From Micromonospora sp. MW-13 (lineage in GTDB: Bacteria > Actinomycetota > Actinomycetes > Mycobacteriales > Micromonosporaceae), in NCBI RefSeq assembly GCF_003434305.1, contig NZ_QKKX01000028.1, positions 1 to 64,000 of the forward strand: a stretch of DNA of 64,000 bases. Reading direction: 5' to 3'. Under the pieces are notes generated by a model, which saw only the letters and a program-made list of their open reading frames with translations, was not told the origin of the DNA and did no database searches. Shown here one piece after another: positions 7,989 through 17,160 of the stretch (within the stretch, counting starts at the first letter, position 1; the number at the start of each line of letters is the position of its first letter). The translations under genes and the position numbers were made by a program.

Positions 7989-9512
7989 ATGACCGCCAGT
8001 ACGAGTGCTCCGAAAGTCAGCGTCGTGGTGCCGGCGTACAACTCCGGGCCACACCTGGAGAAGCTGGTCGCCTCGCTGTTGCGCCAGTCGCTGCCGCCCG
8101 GTGAGTTCGAGGCGGTGTTCGTCGACGACGGCTCCACCGACACGACGCCCGCCCGGCTGGACGAGCTGGCCGCCGCGCACCCGCACATCCGCGTGCTGCA
8201 CATCGACAACTCGGGCTGGCCGTCCCGGCCGCGCAACCTCGGCGTCGCCCACGCCCGCGGCGAGTACGTCTTCTTCGCCGATGACGACGACTGGTTCGGC
8301 GACGAGGCGTTGGAACGCCTGCACGCCCACGCCGTCGAGCACGACGCCGACATGGTGGTCGGCAAGATGGCCGGGCACGGGCGCTCGGTGCCGCGCGAGC
8401 TGTTCCGCCGGGACCGCTGCGACGCCACCCTGGCCAACTCGCCGCTGATCGACAGCCTGACCGCGCACAAGCTGTTTCGCCGGTCCTTCCTCGACGAGCA
8501 CGAGATCCGGTTCCCGGAGGGGCCCCGCCGGCTGGAGGACCACGCCATGGTGACCCGGGCGATGTTCCTGTCCCGGCGCACCTGCGTGCTGGCCGACTAC
8601 GTCTGCTACCACCACCTCCGGCGTGCGGACGCCGGCAACGTGACCGCCCGCAGGCTCGACCCGGCCGGGTACTACGCCAACCTCCGCGAGGCGCTGGACA
8701 TCGTCGACGCGCACACCGAGCCGGGCCCGGTGCGCGACAGGCTGCACCGGCGCTGGCTGCGCAACGAGATGATCAACCGGCTGCGCGGGAAGCGACTGCT
8801 GGAGGCCCCGCCGGACTGGGCGGCCCAGGTGGCGCTGGAGTGCGGGAAGGTGATCCGGGAGCGCTTCGCGCCGGGCGTCGCGGCCGGGCTGCCGCCGCTG
8901 CAACGGGCGATCGCGTCCCTCACCGCGCGGGACCGGCTGGCCGAGCTGCGCCGGCTCGCCGAGTGGGAGGCGGGGGTCCGGGTCCGAGCCCGTGTCGACG
9001 GACACCTGCTGGCCGGGTCCGCCGTCACCCTGGCCGTCACCGCCCACCTGGAGTCCGGCGACCAGCCGGTCACCCTCGCCGTCTCCGACGGGCGGCACCG
9101 GCTCGCGCTGCCCGTCGACGGCGTCGACCCCGACCTGCTCGACGTCACGGACCGGCGGTCCAAGGCCCGGCTCGACGTCGTCGTGCGGCGCAGGGACGGC
9201 GGGGAGGAGTTCTTCCTGCCGGTCGACCAGCGCGCCGAGGAGGAACCGGTCCGGTCGGCCGGGCCGGGGCGGGTGCACCTCGTGCACCACGCGACCGCCC
9301 GGCTCGACTTCGCCACCCTCAACGCCGGCCGGACCGAGGGCACCTGGATCCTGAAGGCGCGGCTCACCGAGAACGGGTGGACCGAGGACGCCCGCCTGCC
9401 GCTGAGCTTCCACTGCGCGGCCGACGGCGCGGCACCGGTCCTGCTGACCCCGGCCCGGCCGGGCCTGCGGGCCCGCCTGCGCCGGGCCGTGCAGCGCCTG
9501 CTGGGTCGCTGA
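7989..9512 (+). CDS. Family 2 glycosyltransferase
   Basis: A 507-residue protein with an N-terminal GT-A domain (about residues 9-230): VSVVVPAYNSGPHLEKLV, the nucleotide-binding VDDGSTD, RNLGVAHARGEYVFFADDDDW with the metal-binding DxD, and the acceptor-side RLEDHAMVTRA. The C-terminal 200 residues are beta-rich and resemble the extra domain seen in actinobacterial wall glycosyltransferases. It probably moves a sugar from a nucleotide sugar to a surface polymer at the cytoplasmic face. No transmembrane segment is evident. The ATG at 7989 follows GGGGAAGAAG. Donor and acceptor cannot be told from the sequence. Confidence 0.85.
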   Translation: MTASTSAPKVSVVVPAYNSGPHLEKLVASLLRQSLPPGEFEAVFVDDGSTDTTPARLDELAAAHPHIRVLHIDNSGWPSRPRNLGVAHARGEYVFFADDDDWFGDEALERLHAHAVEHDADMVVGKMAGHGRSVPRELFRRDRCDATLANSPLIDSLTAHKLFRRSFLDEHEIRFPEGPRRLEDHAMVTRAMFLSRRTCVLADYVCYHHLRRADAGNVTARRLDPAGYYANLREALDIVDAHTEPGPVRDRLHRRWLRNEMINRLRGKRLLEAPPDWAAQVALECGKVIRERFAPGVAAGLPPLQRAIASLTARDRLAELRRLAEWEAGVRVRARVDGHLLAGSAVTLAVTAHLESGDQPVTLAVSDGRHRLALPVDGVDPDLLDVTDRRSKARLDVVVRRRDGGEEFFLPVDQRAEEEPVRSAGPGRVHLVHHATARLDFATLNAGRTEGTWILKARLTENGWTEDARLPLSFHCAADGAAPVLLTPARPGLRARLRRAVQRLLGR

Positions 9513-9575
9513 CCGGGCGGTTCCGGGGAGCGCGGTGCGGGGGCCGGCGAGGGTGGCTGGGGTACGGTCCGGCAG

Positions 9576-9911
9576 GTGACCGTCTTCCGTTCGCTGCTGT
9601 TGTTCGCCCTCGCCGCGCTCGCGGAGATCGGCGGCGCCTGGCTGGTGTGGCAGGGCTGGCGCGAACATCGCGGCCTGTGGTGGGTCGCCGCGGGCGTCAT
9701 CGCCCTCGGCGCCTACGGCTTCGTGGCCACCTTCCAGCCCGACCCGAACTTCGGCCGCATCCTGGCCGCCTACGGCGGGGTGTTCGTCGCCGGCTCGCTC
9801 GCCTGGGGCGTGCTCGTCGACGGGTTCCGCCCCGACCGGTGGGACCTGACCGGCGCAGCCATCTGCCTGCTCGGCGTCGCCGTCATCATGTACGCCCCGC
9901 GCGGCGCCTGA
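9576..9911 (+). CDS. UPF0060 (YnfA-type) membrane protein
   Basis: A 111-residue protein with four predicted membrane helices: [19 protein letters not shown], then [25 protein letters not shown] and the ending [17 protein letters not shown]. These match the YnfA/UPF0060 family, which has a small-multidrug-transporter fold; its physiological substrate is not established. The start is a GTG, 63 bases after the glycosyltransferase. Confidence 0.88.
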   Translation: MTVFRSLLLFALAALAEIGGAWLVWQGWREHRGLWWVAAGVIALGAYGFVATFQPDPNFGRILAAYGGVFVAGSLAWGVLVDGFRPDRWDLTGAAICLLGVAVIMYAPRGA

Positions 9912-10066
9912 CCGGCTCGACCCGCCGCCCGCCCGGGGCGGGTGGGGCCTGGTACTCCTCGTCGGTGACGAGGTCACCCCGCTGCGACCCGCGGACCGAA
10001 CCCCGGCCGGTGACCGCCAGGGCCGGGCGGGCGGGGTGCCGCGAGCCGTGGGGGCCGGGCGGCGGC

Positions 10067-11470
10067 TCAGCGCTCCGACCCGGAGCCGTCCAGCTTGCGG
10101 AACTGGGCGCCCGGGTGGTCGTCGCGCAACCGGCGCTGGCCCGTGCCCTGGTACCGCTCACGCAGCGTCTGCGGTGTCGCGGCATAGGGCCGGAGCAGCC
10201 CACGGTCCCGCAGCACGGGGACGACCTCCCGGATGAAGTCCTCGAACGTGCCGGGGAACACCGCGTCCGCGAGCGCGTAGCCGTCCAGGCCGGTCCGGTC
10301 GGCGAAGTCGACCATCTCGTCGACCACCCGCTCGCCGGACCCGACGAACTTCGGGTGGATGCCGCCGATGCCCATGTACTCGGCCACCGCCCGCAGGGTC
10401 CAGGTGCGGCTCTTGTCGATCTGCGTGAAGGCCGCCAACGTCGACCGGCTGGCCTCGGTCTCGATGTGCACCAGCGGCTGGTCCGGGTCGAACTTCGACC
10501 AGTCGACGCCCGTCCAGGTCGAGAAGAGCACCAGGGCGGCCTCGTGGTTCGGGTAGGTCGTCAGCTCGGCGTACCGGGCCTGCGCCTCGGCGTCCGTGGC
10601 ACCCGTGATCACGCTCACCGCCGTGATGAACCTGATCGAGTCCGGCGCCCGCCCGAGCTCGACGGCGCGACCCCGGATCAGGTCGATCGACCGCTTCACC
10701 GACTCGGCCGAGTGCCCGCCGAGGAAGACGACCTCGGCGTTGCGCGCGGCGAACTCCCGGCCCCTCGGCGAGGCGCCGGCCTGGTACAGCACCGGGGTCC
10801 GCTGGGGGCTGGGCTCGGACAGGTGGGCGCCCGGCACGCGGTAGTACCGGCCCACGTGGTCGATCGGGTGCACCCGGCGGGCGTCGGCGTAGACCCCCGC
10901 GGCCCGGTCGGCGACGACGGCCGTGTCCTCCCAGGAGCCCTCCCACAGCTTGTAGCAGACCTCCATGAACTCCTGGGCCCGGTCGTAGCGCTCGTCGTGC
11001 GGGACCTGCCGGTCGAGCCCGAGGTTGCGGGCCGCGCTCTCCTGGAGGCTGGTCACGATGTTCCAGGCGATCCGGCCGTTCGTGACGTGGTCCAGCGTGC
11101 TGAACTTGCGGGCGAGCTGGTACGGCTGCTCGTACGTGGTCGACACGGTCACGCCGAAGCCGACGTGCTCGGTGGCGGCTGCCATCGCCGAGACCAGCAG
11201 CAGCGGGTCCAGCAGCGGGGACTGCACGCCGTTGCGGAGGGCCGCGTCCGCGTTCCCGCCGTACACGTCCTGGTGGCCGAGCGTGTCGGCCATGAAGATC
11301 CCGTCGAAGCCGCCCCGTTCGAGTCGCTTCGCCAGCTCGATCCAGTGCTCGATCCGGGTGTACCCCGTCGAGTTGTCGTCGGGGTGGGCCCACAACCCCG
11401 AGGGGCTGACCGCGCCCAGGCCGAAGGCGTTGAGGATCAGCGGCCGGCGGGGCAGGTCCGGCATGGTCAT
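10067..11470 (-). CDS. LLM-class FMN-dependent monooxygenase (NtaA/DszA type)
   Basis: A 467-residue luciferase-like TIM-barrel enzyme. Family signatures are LILNAFGLGAVSPSGLWAHP at the N-terminus, TEHVGFGVTVSTTYEQPYQ, NIVTSLQESAARNLG and SPQRTPVLYQAGASPRGREF, as in nitrilotriacetate and dibenzothiophene-sulfone monooxygenases. These use reduced FMN, supplied by a separate reductase, to oxidise small substrates. The ATG at 11470 has AAGGAG seven bases upstream. It is the last gene behind a BMP-type importer (83 bases downstream of permease 2), so the imported compound or its flavin cofactor may be linked to it. No flavin reductase gene is visible nearby. Confidence 0.88.
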   Translation of the reverse strand: MTMPDLPRRPLILNAFGLGAVSPSGLWAHPDDNSTGYTRIEHWIELAKRLERGGFDGIFMADTLGHQDVYGGNADAALRNGVQSPLLDPLLLVSAMAAATEHVGFGVTVSTTYEQPYQLARKFSTLDHVTNGRIAWNIVTSLQESAARNLGLDRQVPHDERYDRAQEFMEVCYKLWEGSWEDTAVVADRAAGVYADARRVHPIDHVGRYYRVPGAHLSEPSPQRTPVLYQAGASPRGREFAARNAEVVFLGGHSAESVKRSIDLIRGRAVELGRAPDSIRFITAVSVITGATDAEAQARYAELTTYPNHEAALVLFSTWTGVDWSKFDPDQPLVHIETEASRSTLAAFTQIDKSRTWTLRAVAEYMGIGGIHPKFVGSGERVVDEMVDFADRTGLDGYALADAVFPGTFEDFIREVVPVLRDRGLLRPYAATPQTLRERYQGTGQRRLRDDHPGAQFRKLDGSGSER

Positions 11471-11553
11471 CGGGGGCTCCTTAGTGTTGCCGGGGGTGGC
11501 TTCTCTCGGGCGGTGTCGACCGGCGGGCGGGGGCTGTCCGGCCGCCCGCCGCC

Positions 11554-12453
11554 TCATGTGAGCCCCCGCCGGAAGGGCACGCCGAGGGCGGCGGGGCCGT
11601 GCCCACGGCGGGCGAGGACGGTCATGGTGAGCAGCGCGAGGAGGTACGGCGTGGCCAGGAGGAGCTGGGGGTTGAACTGGTACCCGAGCGCCGGCAGGGC
11701 GAGCCGCATCGCGTCGGCGGCGCCGAAGAGCAGGCAGCCGGCCAGCGTCCCGCGCAGCGTCCAGCCGCCGAAGATGACGGCGGCGAGGACGAGATAGCCG
11801 CGTCCGGCGGTCATGTTCGGGTTGAAGAGCCCGACCTCCGCGACCGCCAGGTAGCCGCCGCCGAGACCGGCGAACGCCCCGCACACCAGCACCGCCTGGC
11901 GACGTCGGCGCGGCACGTCCACGCCCGAGGCGTCGGCGGCCCGGGGACCGTCCCCGCAGGCGCGCAGCTCCAGGCCCCAGCGGGTGCGGTACCCGACCCA
12001 CCACAGCGCCGGCGCCAGGCCGAGCAGCAGGTACGCGGGCCACGGCTGGTCGAACAGCGCGCCGCCCACCACCGGCAGGGCAGACAGGCCGGGGACGGTC
12101 AGGTGCGGTACGTCCACCGGCTCCGTGGGCGCCGGCAGGTAGCTGGTCAGGCCGAGGACCAGCACGTTGAGGGTCAGGCCGACGACGTTGGCGTCGACGG
12201 TGAGCCGGTAGCTCATGCCCGACTGGGCGAGGGCGACGCTCAGCCCCGTCGCGGCGGCGCAGAGCAGGCCCAGCGCGGAGGAGCCGGTGGCGACGGCGCC
12301 CACGTAGCCGCCGAAGGCGGCGGCCAGCATCATCCCCTCCAGGGAGACGTTCAGCGCGCCGGCCCGCTCGGCGATCCACTCGCCCAGCGCCGCGAACAGC
12401 AGGGGGACGCTCAGCCGCAGCGCGCTGGCGAGGACGAGTTCGAGGCCCGTCAC
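11554..12453 (-). CDS. BMP-type ABC importer, permease 2
   Basis: A 299-residue inner-membrane permease of the branched-chain/ribose type (NupQ/YufQ-like). Typical features are LLFAALGEWIAERAGALNVS near the start and the loop ELRACGDGPRAADASGVDV with the Gly-rich coupling region. About eight hydrophobic helices are visible. The GTG start overlaps the stop of permease 1 (GTGA), so the two are translationally coupled. It works with the adjacent permease, tandem ATPase and lipoprotein. Confidence 0.88.
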   Translation of the reverse strand: MTGLELVLASALRLSVPLLFAALGEWIAERAGALNVSLEGMMLAAAFGGYVGAVATGSSALGLLCAAATGLSVALAQSGMSYRLTVDANVVGLTLNVLVLGLTSYLPAPTEPVDVPHLTVPGLSALPVVGGALFDQPWPAYLLLGLAPALWWVGYRTRWGLELRACGDGPRAADASGVDVPRRRRQAVLVCGAFAGLGGGYLAVAEVGLFNPNMTAGRGYLVLAAVIFGGWTLRGTLAGCLLFGAADAMRLALPALGYQFNPQLLLATPYLLALLTMTVLARRGHGPAALGVPFRRGLT

Positions 12454-13544
12454 GACCGGCTCCGCCCGGGACGCCGACGCAGGCGCAGTTCGGCGAACGC
12501 CGCCGGCAGGGTCGAGGCGATGACGATCAGCGCCGTCAGCACCGACACCAGATAACGGGGGACGCCGGTGGAGGCGAGGAAACCCGCGCCGGCGCGCAGC
12601 GCGCCGAAGAGGACGGCGACCGGCACGACGGCGGCGGGATGGTGGCGGGCGACGAGCGCCACGAGCAGCCCCTCCCACCCGAGATTGTTGGCGATGCCGC
12701 CCTGCATCCGGTGGACGTCGCCGGCGAGGACCACGCCCCCGGCCAGGCCGGCGCAGCCGCCGGAGATCAGCAGCGCGCCCCCACCGACGAGGCCGGCGCG
12801 GACGCCGGACCGGCGGGCGGCGACCGGGTTGAGCCCCAGCAGGCGCAGCCGGAAGCCCCACTGACTGCGGGCGAGCAGCACCACCGTCGCCGCGGCGATC
12901 CCGATGGCGAGCAGCGCGCCCGCGCCCACCTCGATCCCCGGGTATCGGCCCCACCGCGGCAGGTGCGCGGCGGCGGGCAGGACGGCCGACTGGGGCAGCC
13001 GGTTCTGGCCGGCCGGCGTCGCCTCCTGGAGCAGCCAGTCCCGGTTGAGCGCGAAGGAGACGAGCTGACTGGCGAGGAAGATCAGCAGCAGCGTGCCGAT
13101 CACCACGTTGACCCGGCGCCAGTAGTGCAGGGCGGCGGCGACGCCGGCCCACAGGGCGCCGCCGGCCGCCGCCGCGCCGAGGGTGAGCACCGGCGCCAGC
13201 CAACCGGGGGCGGGCACGCGCAGGGCGACGAAGGCGCCGGCCAGGGCGCCGATCACCAGTTGACCCTCCTGGCCGATGTTGAACATCCCGGCCCGGGCGC
13301 ATACCACCGCACCCGTCGCGACCAGCAGCAGCGCCGTCGCCTCGTCGAGCACCCGCCCCAGCGAGAGCAGATCCGCGAAGCTGCCCTGGTAGAGGGTCAG
13401 CGCGACCTCGGCGGCGGAGTGTCCGGTCAGCTCCACGAGCAGGGCGACCGCCGTCATCGTGACGGTGAAGGACGCCAGGTAGGCCAGTGGCGTCACCAGC
13501 CTGGCCGGTACGGCTGGGCGCATCCGGGCGACTCGGTCGGTCAT
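12450..13544 (-). CDS. BMP-type ABC importer, permease 1
   Basis: A 364-residue permease (NupP/YufP-like) with a first helix near residues 15-40 and the conserved segment CARAGMFNIGQEGQLVIGALAG split as MFNIGQEGQL plus flanks, which marks this family. The later loop FRLRLLGLNPVAARRSGV contacts the ATPase. The start ATG overlaps the stop of the ATPase gene (ATGA), and the stop overlaps permease 2 (GTGA). Substrates of the family include purine nucleosides and, in the Treponema Rfu system, riboflavin. Confidence 0.88.
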   Translation of the reverse strand: MTDRVARMRPAVPARLVTPLAYLASFTVTMTAVALLVELTGHSAAEVALTLYQGSFADLLSLGRVLDEATALLLVATGAVVCARAGMFNIGQEGQLVIGALAGAFVALRVPAPGWLAPVLTLGAAAAGGALWAGVAAALHYWRRVNVVIGTLLLIFLASQLVSFALNRDWLLQEATPAGQNRLPQSAVLPAAAHLPRWGRYPGIEVGAGALLAIGIAAATVVLLARSQWGFRLRLLGLNPVAARRSGVRAGLVGGGALLISGGCAGLAGGVVLAGDVHRMQGGIANNLGWEGLLVALVARHHPAAVVPVAVLFGALRAGAGFLASTGVPRYLVSVLTALIVIASTLPAAFAELRLRRRPGRSRS

Positions 13545-15091
13545 TCCGGCCGGCCGCCCAGCAGCAGGCCCAGCCGCTGCGGATCGGCTGTGGCCTGCGT
13601 CAGCTCCCCGACGACGGCACCCCGGTGGAGGACCACGATCCGGTGGGCGAGCCGGCGGATGTCGGCGAGGTCGCTGGAGATCAGCAGCACGGCGACCCCC
13701 TGCGCGGCGAGGCCGCCGATCCGCGCGAAGACGTGCTCGACGGCGGCGGCGTCGAGCCCCCGGGTGGGCTGGGCGACGACCAGCACCGAGGCGGCGGCGC
13801 CGAGCTCGCGGGCGAGCACCACCCGCTGCTGGTTGCCGCCGGAGAGCAGCCGCAACGGGGTGTCGGGCGACGCGCCGCCGATGGCGAACTCGCGGATAGT
13901 CGCCTCCGCCCGCTGGCGCAGCCGCCCGCGGCTGACGAATCCCCACCTCGACACCGGGCCGAGATCCGTCATGGCCAGGTTCTCGGCCACGCTCATGTCG
14001 AGCACGCATCCCGAGACGTGCCGGTCCTCCGGCACGACTCCGACACCGGCGCGTTGCATGGCGCCCGGCCGGCCGGGCGGCACCGGGTTCCCGTCCACCT
14101 CGACGTTGCCCCGGTCGAGCGGCAGCAGGCTGGACAGCAGGTCGGCGAGGGCACCCTGACCGCTGCCCTCGACGCCGGCGACGCCCACGATCTCGCCGGC
14201 CCGGACCCGCAGGTCGAGGCCGCGCAGGACCGGCCGGCGCGCCTGCGTGGCCCAGGCGTCCCGGATCCGCAGCCGCACCTGTTCCCGCGGCTCGCCCGCC
14301 GGCGCGGCGACGGCGGCGGGTAGCTGGTCGCCGACCATCAGCCGGCCGAGTTCGCCGACGTCGACCTCCGCCGCGCTGCGCCGGGCCAGCACGGCGCCGT
14401 CGCGCATGACGGTTACCTCGTCGGCGGCGTGCGCCAGCTCGTCCAGGTCGTGGCTGATCAGGACGACCGCGCGGGACTCGTCGGAGACGACCCGGCGGAG
14501 CACCGACAGCAGGTGCCGCGCCTCCGGCGGCGTCAGCGTCGAGGTGGGCTCGTCGAGGATCAGCACCTGCGGCGCACGGATGAGGCACTTGACCAACTCG
14601 ACCCGCTGCCGCTCGCTGGTGGTCAGCTCATCGACCCGGCGGTCCGGGTCGACGAGCAGGCCGTACCCGTCCGCCACCCGGCCGATCTCCCGGCGGGTCC
14701 AGCGGCTGTCCAGCCGCCCGCGCCCCCCGAGCGCCACGTTCTCCCACACCCGCAGCCGCCCCACGAGGCTGAAGTGCTGGTGGACCATGGCGATGCCGAG
14801 CGCGGTGGCGGTGGCCGGGTCGGTGACGGTCACGGGCCGGCCCGCGACCAGGATCCGTCCGGCGTCGGGGCGGACGAGGCCGGCGAGCATCCTCATCAGG
14901 GTGGTCTTGCCCGCCCCGTTCTGGCCCAGCAGGCCGTGGATCCTGCCGCGGAGCACCGTCATCGACACGTCGGCGCAGGCGAGCACCGGGCCGAACCGCT
15001 TGGTCAGGCCCTGGAGCTGCACCGCCGGCGCGTCGGCGTCCGGTGCCTCGGCGCCCCGCGCCGCCCGGACCGGTCTACCGAAGCTTCGCAA
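13541..15091 (-). CDS. BMP-type ABC importer, tandem ATPase
   Basis: A 516-residue protein with two fused nucleotide-binding domains, as in sugar and nucleoside importers. The first half has GLLGQNGAGKTT, the BMP-family VHQHFSLV Q-loop and LILDEPTSTLTP; the second has GVAGVEGSGQGALADLL, GVVPEDRH, LSGGNQQRVVLAREL and VVAQPTRGLD. As usual the second Walker A is degenerate. The TTG start at 15091 overlaps the lipoprotein gene by 17 bases. An alternative GTG 23 codons in (before QLQGLTKRFG) would give a more typical N-terminus; the choice is uncertain. Confidence 0.88.
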   Translation of the reverse strand: MRSFGRPVRAARGAEAPDADAPAVQLQGLTKRFGPVLACADVSMTVLRGRIHGLLGQNGAGKTTLMRMLAGLVRPDAGRILVAGRPVTVTDPATATALGIAMVHQHFSLVGRLRVWENVALGGRGRLDSRWTRREIGRVADGYGLLVDPDRRVDELTTSERQRVELVKCLIRAPQVLILDEPTSTLTPPEARHLLSVLRRVVSDESRAVVLISHDLDELAHAADEVTVMRDGAVLARRSAAEVDVGELGRLMVGDQLPAAVAAPAGEPREQVRLRIRDAWATQARRPVLRGLDLRVRAGEIVGVAGVEGSGQGALADLLSSLLPLDRGNVEVDGNPVPPGRPGAMQRAGVGVVPEDRHVSGCVLDMSVAENLAMTDLGPVSRWGFVSRGRLRQRAEATIREFAIGGASPDTPLRLLSGGNQQRVVLARELGAAASVLVVAQPTRGLDAAAVEHVFARIGGLAAQGVAVLLISSDLADIRRLAHRIVVLHRGAVVGELTQATADPQRLGLLLGGRPE

Positions 15092-16130
15092 CCGCTGCGT
15101 CCACGTCGAGCCGGCCGCTGCCGATGTCCTTCATCACCTGGTCGAGCCGGGCCTGCTGGTCGCCCTCCGGGGCGCAGATCCGTACCGTCGGCACGGGGTC
15201 GACGCCGAGGGTCCACAGCCTCGTCGTGCCCATCTTCAGGGTGCCGTCGCGGAACTCGTCGAGGGCCGCCGCGAAGTACGTGCCAGGGCTGAAGACGACC
15301 GACACCGCGTACCGCACGGTGCTGTCGGCGCACCGGTCGGTGCCGGGCGTGAGCACCGGGACCCCGGCCAGGTTCGCCTCCCGGGCCACCGCGTCGGTGG
15401 CCCCGCCGAGGTACGGGTAGACGATCCCGACCCCCTGGGCGCGCTGCGCGACGAATGCCTCCTTGGCCTTGGCCGAGTCGTCGAAGCTGCCGGTGTAGGT
15501 GACGACGAGCTGCGCCTTCGGCAGCACGGCCCGGAGCCCGGTCTCGAAGGCGCGGGCCCCCTGCTTGGCGAAGTCGAGCTCAGGGCCGGTGATGTAGCCG
15601 GCCTTGCTGCCGCCGGAGCGTTGCAGCAGCAGCCCGGCGGCGTAGCCGGCCGCGTAGAGGGTCTGGTTGATGACGTCCTTCGACTGGGCGAAGTACTCGG
15701 TCTGGGCGATGCCGCTGCCGCTGTTGACATACCAGTTGACCCCCTGGCAGTAGTCCTCCGGGGCAGCGGTCAGCGCGTCCTTCAGCTCGCCGGCGCCCAC
15801 GGCGATCAGGTCCACCCGCTGTCGGCAGAGGTTGCGGGCCTGGGTGAGCGCGTCCGCCGGGTTCACCCGGTCGATCGTGCGGACCTCCCAGCCGGCGGCG
15901 CGAGCGATCTTGTTCGCGTCGTCGACGAAGCTCTGGTAGTAGCCGCCGTCCTTGGTGTCGCCCGGGCTCAGGATGCCGACGACGACCTTGCCGTCTCCGT
16001 TGACGTCCGGTTGTCTCCGCTCGCCCGGGGCGCCGGAGCCGCCGGACGACTCGGAACCGTCGCACGCGGTGAGCAACAGGCTCATGACGGCCGCCGAGGC
16101 GATGACCGCCCGGACTCGGGATCCTCTCAA
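15075..16130 (-). CDS. BMP-family substrate-binding lipoprotein
   Basis: A 351-residue extracytoplasmic binding protein with lipobox LLLTAC (lipidated Cys at about residue 23), a Gly/Ser linker and a PnrA/BMP-type periplasmic fold: VVVGILSPGDTKDGGYYQSF, NPADALTQARNLC, DLIAVGAGELKDAL, GYITGPELDFAKQG and GVGIVYPYLGGATDAVAREA. The start is TTG, supported by AGGAG six bases upstream. The family binds purine nucleosides, and in Treponema RfuA riboflavin. The neighbouring riboflavin-kinase-like gene and flavin enzyme make a flavin-type ligand plausible, but the binding residues cannot be judged by eye. Confidence 0.88.
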   Translation of the reverse strand: MRGSRVRAVIASAAVMSLLLTACDGSESSGGSGAPGERRQPDVNGDGKVVVGILSPGDTKDGGYYQSFVDDANKIARAAGWEVRTIDRVNPADALTQARNLCRQRVDLIAVGAGELKDALTAAPEDYCQGVNWYVNSGSGIAQTEYFAQSKDVINQTLYAAGYAAGLLLQRSGGSKAGYITGPELDFAKQGARAFETGLRAVLPKAQLVVTYTGSFDDSAKAKEAFVAQRAQGVGIVYPYLGGATDAVAREANLAGVPVLTPGTDRCADSTVRYAVSVVFSPGTYFAAALDEFRDGTLKMGTTRLWTLGVDPVPTVRICAPEGDQQARLDQVMKDIGSGRLDVDAAVAKLR

Positions 16131-16233
16131 GGCTGACTCCTGTCGTCATGTCGATCCGGGCGGTCGTCGGGCGGGCGCCCCGCCGCTCGCCGAGCTTGGC
16201 GGGGCCGCCCCGGCAGACCGGTAAGGTGGCACG

Positions 16234-17154
16234 GTGCGTATCTGGCGAGGCGTCTCAGACGTACCTTCCGATGTGGGCCCGTGCGTCCTTGCCGTGAGCG
16301 ACGGATCGCAGCTCGGAAGCGACCGGCTGGTGTGGAGCGCCGTCGCGGAGGCCCGTCGCCTCCGGGTGGCCTGCGTGCTGCTGCTCGTGGTGCCCTCGCC
16401 GGCCGAGGCCGCCGCCGTCGAGGACGACGGACGACTGCTCGCGGGCCTCGGCGTCGACGCGATCTGTGTGCAGCCGCTCGCCGTCGCGCCGGCAGGTGGC
16501 GGCTGGGACGAGCCGGCGGTCGCCACCCTCGTGGCGAAGTTGCCGGCGGTGGAACTGGTGCTCGACCCGGTGGCCGTGGCCGCCGGCGGGGGCGACCTGG
16601 TGGCGCTGGGCCGGCGTACCGGCGTGGCCGTGCACGCCGTCGACTCGCCCGGGCAGCGGCAGCCGGACCGGCTGTCCGTGGCCTACGTCAGGGAACGCCT
16701 GCTGGCGGGTGACGTGGCCGCGGCGGCGGAGACGCTGGGCTGCCCGCACCGGGTGGCGGGGGTGGTCGTGCACGGCGAGGGCCGGGGCAGCGGTCTCGGC
16801 TTTCCCACCGCGAACCTCGCCCTCGCCGAGCATTCGGTGGTGCCCGGCGACGGCATCTACGCGGGTTGGTTCACGGTGGTCGACAAGGGCTGGTCCGACG
16901 GGGACATGGTCGGGGGCATCTGCTACCCCGCCGCGATTTCGATCGGCCGGAACCCCACTTTCGCGGGCCGTCGGCGCACGGTTGAGCCGCACGTGCTCGG
17001 CGTGTCCGCCAACCTCTACGGCCAGACGGTGACAACCGACTTCGTCGAGCGGGTACGCGTTACCGAGCGCTTCGATTCGATCGAGGAGTTGATCGCCACC
17101 ATGCAACGGGACATCGAGCGTGTTCGCTCGGTGTTGCGTGAGGCGCACTGCTAG
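16234..17154 (+). CDS. RibF-like protein: intact riboflavin kinase domain, decayed adenylyltransferase domain
   Basis: A 306-residue protein laid out like bifunctional RibF. Residues 172-306 are a good riboflavin kinase domain: GEGRGSGLGFPTAN (181-194), GDGIYAGWF, SIGRNPTF, VEPHVLG with the candidate catalytic Glu251, and ERFDSIEELIATMQRDI. Residues 15-165 align with the FMN adenylyltransferase domain, but the phosphate-binding GVFDGVHRGH motif reads AVSDGSQLGSD and the SSTxIR motif reads LSVAYVR. It should therefore make FMN but not FAD, if active. It is divergent from the BMP importer/LLM oxidase operon across a 103-base gap. Start GTG with AAGGTGG upstream. Confidence 0.85.
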   Translation: MRIWRGVSDVPSDVGPCVLAVSDGSQLGSDRLVWSAVAEARRLRVACVLLLVVPSPAEAAAVEDDGRLLAGLGVDAICVQPLAVAPAGGGWDEPAVATLVAKLPAVELVLDPVAVAAGGGDLVALGRRTGVAVHAVDSPGQRQPDRLSVAYVRERLLAGDVAAAAETLGCPHRVAGVVVHGEGRGSGLGFPTANLALAEHSVVPGDGIYAGWFTVVDKGWSDGDMVGGICYPAAISIGRNPTFAGRRRTVEPHVLGVSANLYGQTVTTDFVERVRVTERFDSIEELIATMQRDIERVRSVLREAHC

Positions 17155-17160
17155 TGCGCC
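17142..17160 (+). terminator. Short perfect hairpin over the stop codon
   Basis: GGCGCACT, loop GCT, AGTGCGCC: an 8-bp stem that includes the TAG stop of the RibF-like gene. It could end transcription or protect the mRNA end. Confidence 0.45.

Noticed and set aside
11471-12379. An extension of the LLM monooxygenase frame far upstream into the permease gene
   Set aside because: The extension is Arg/Ala-rich nonsense overlapping a real permease; the ATG at 11470 has its own AAGGAG and matches the family N-terminus.
16131-16233. FMN riboswitch between the importer and the RibF-like gene
   Set aside because: The gap is only 103 bases and I see no RFN-element core; both genes have close ribosome sites instead.
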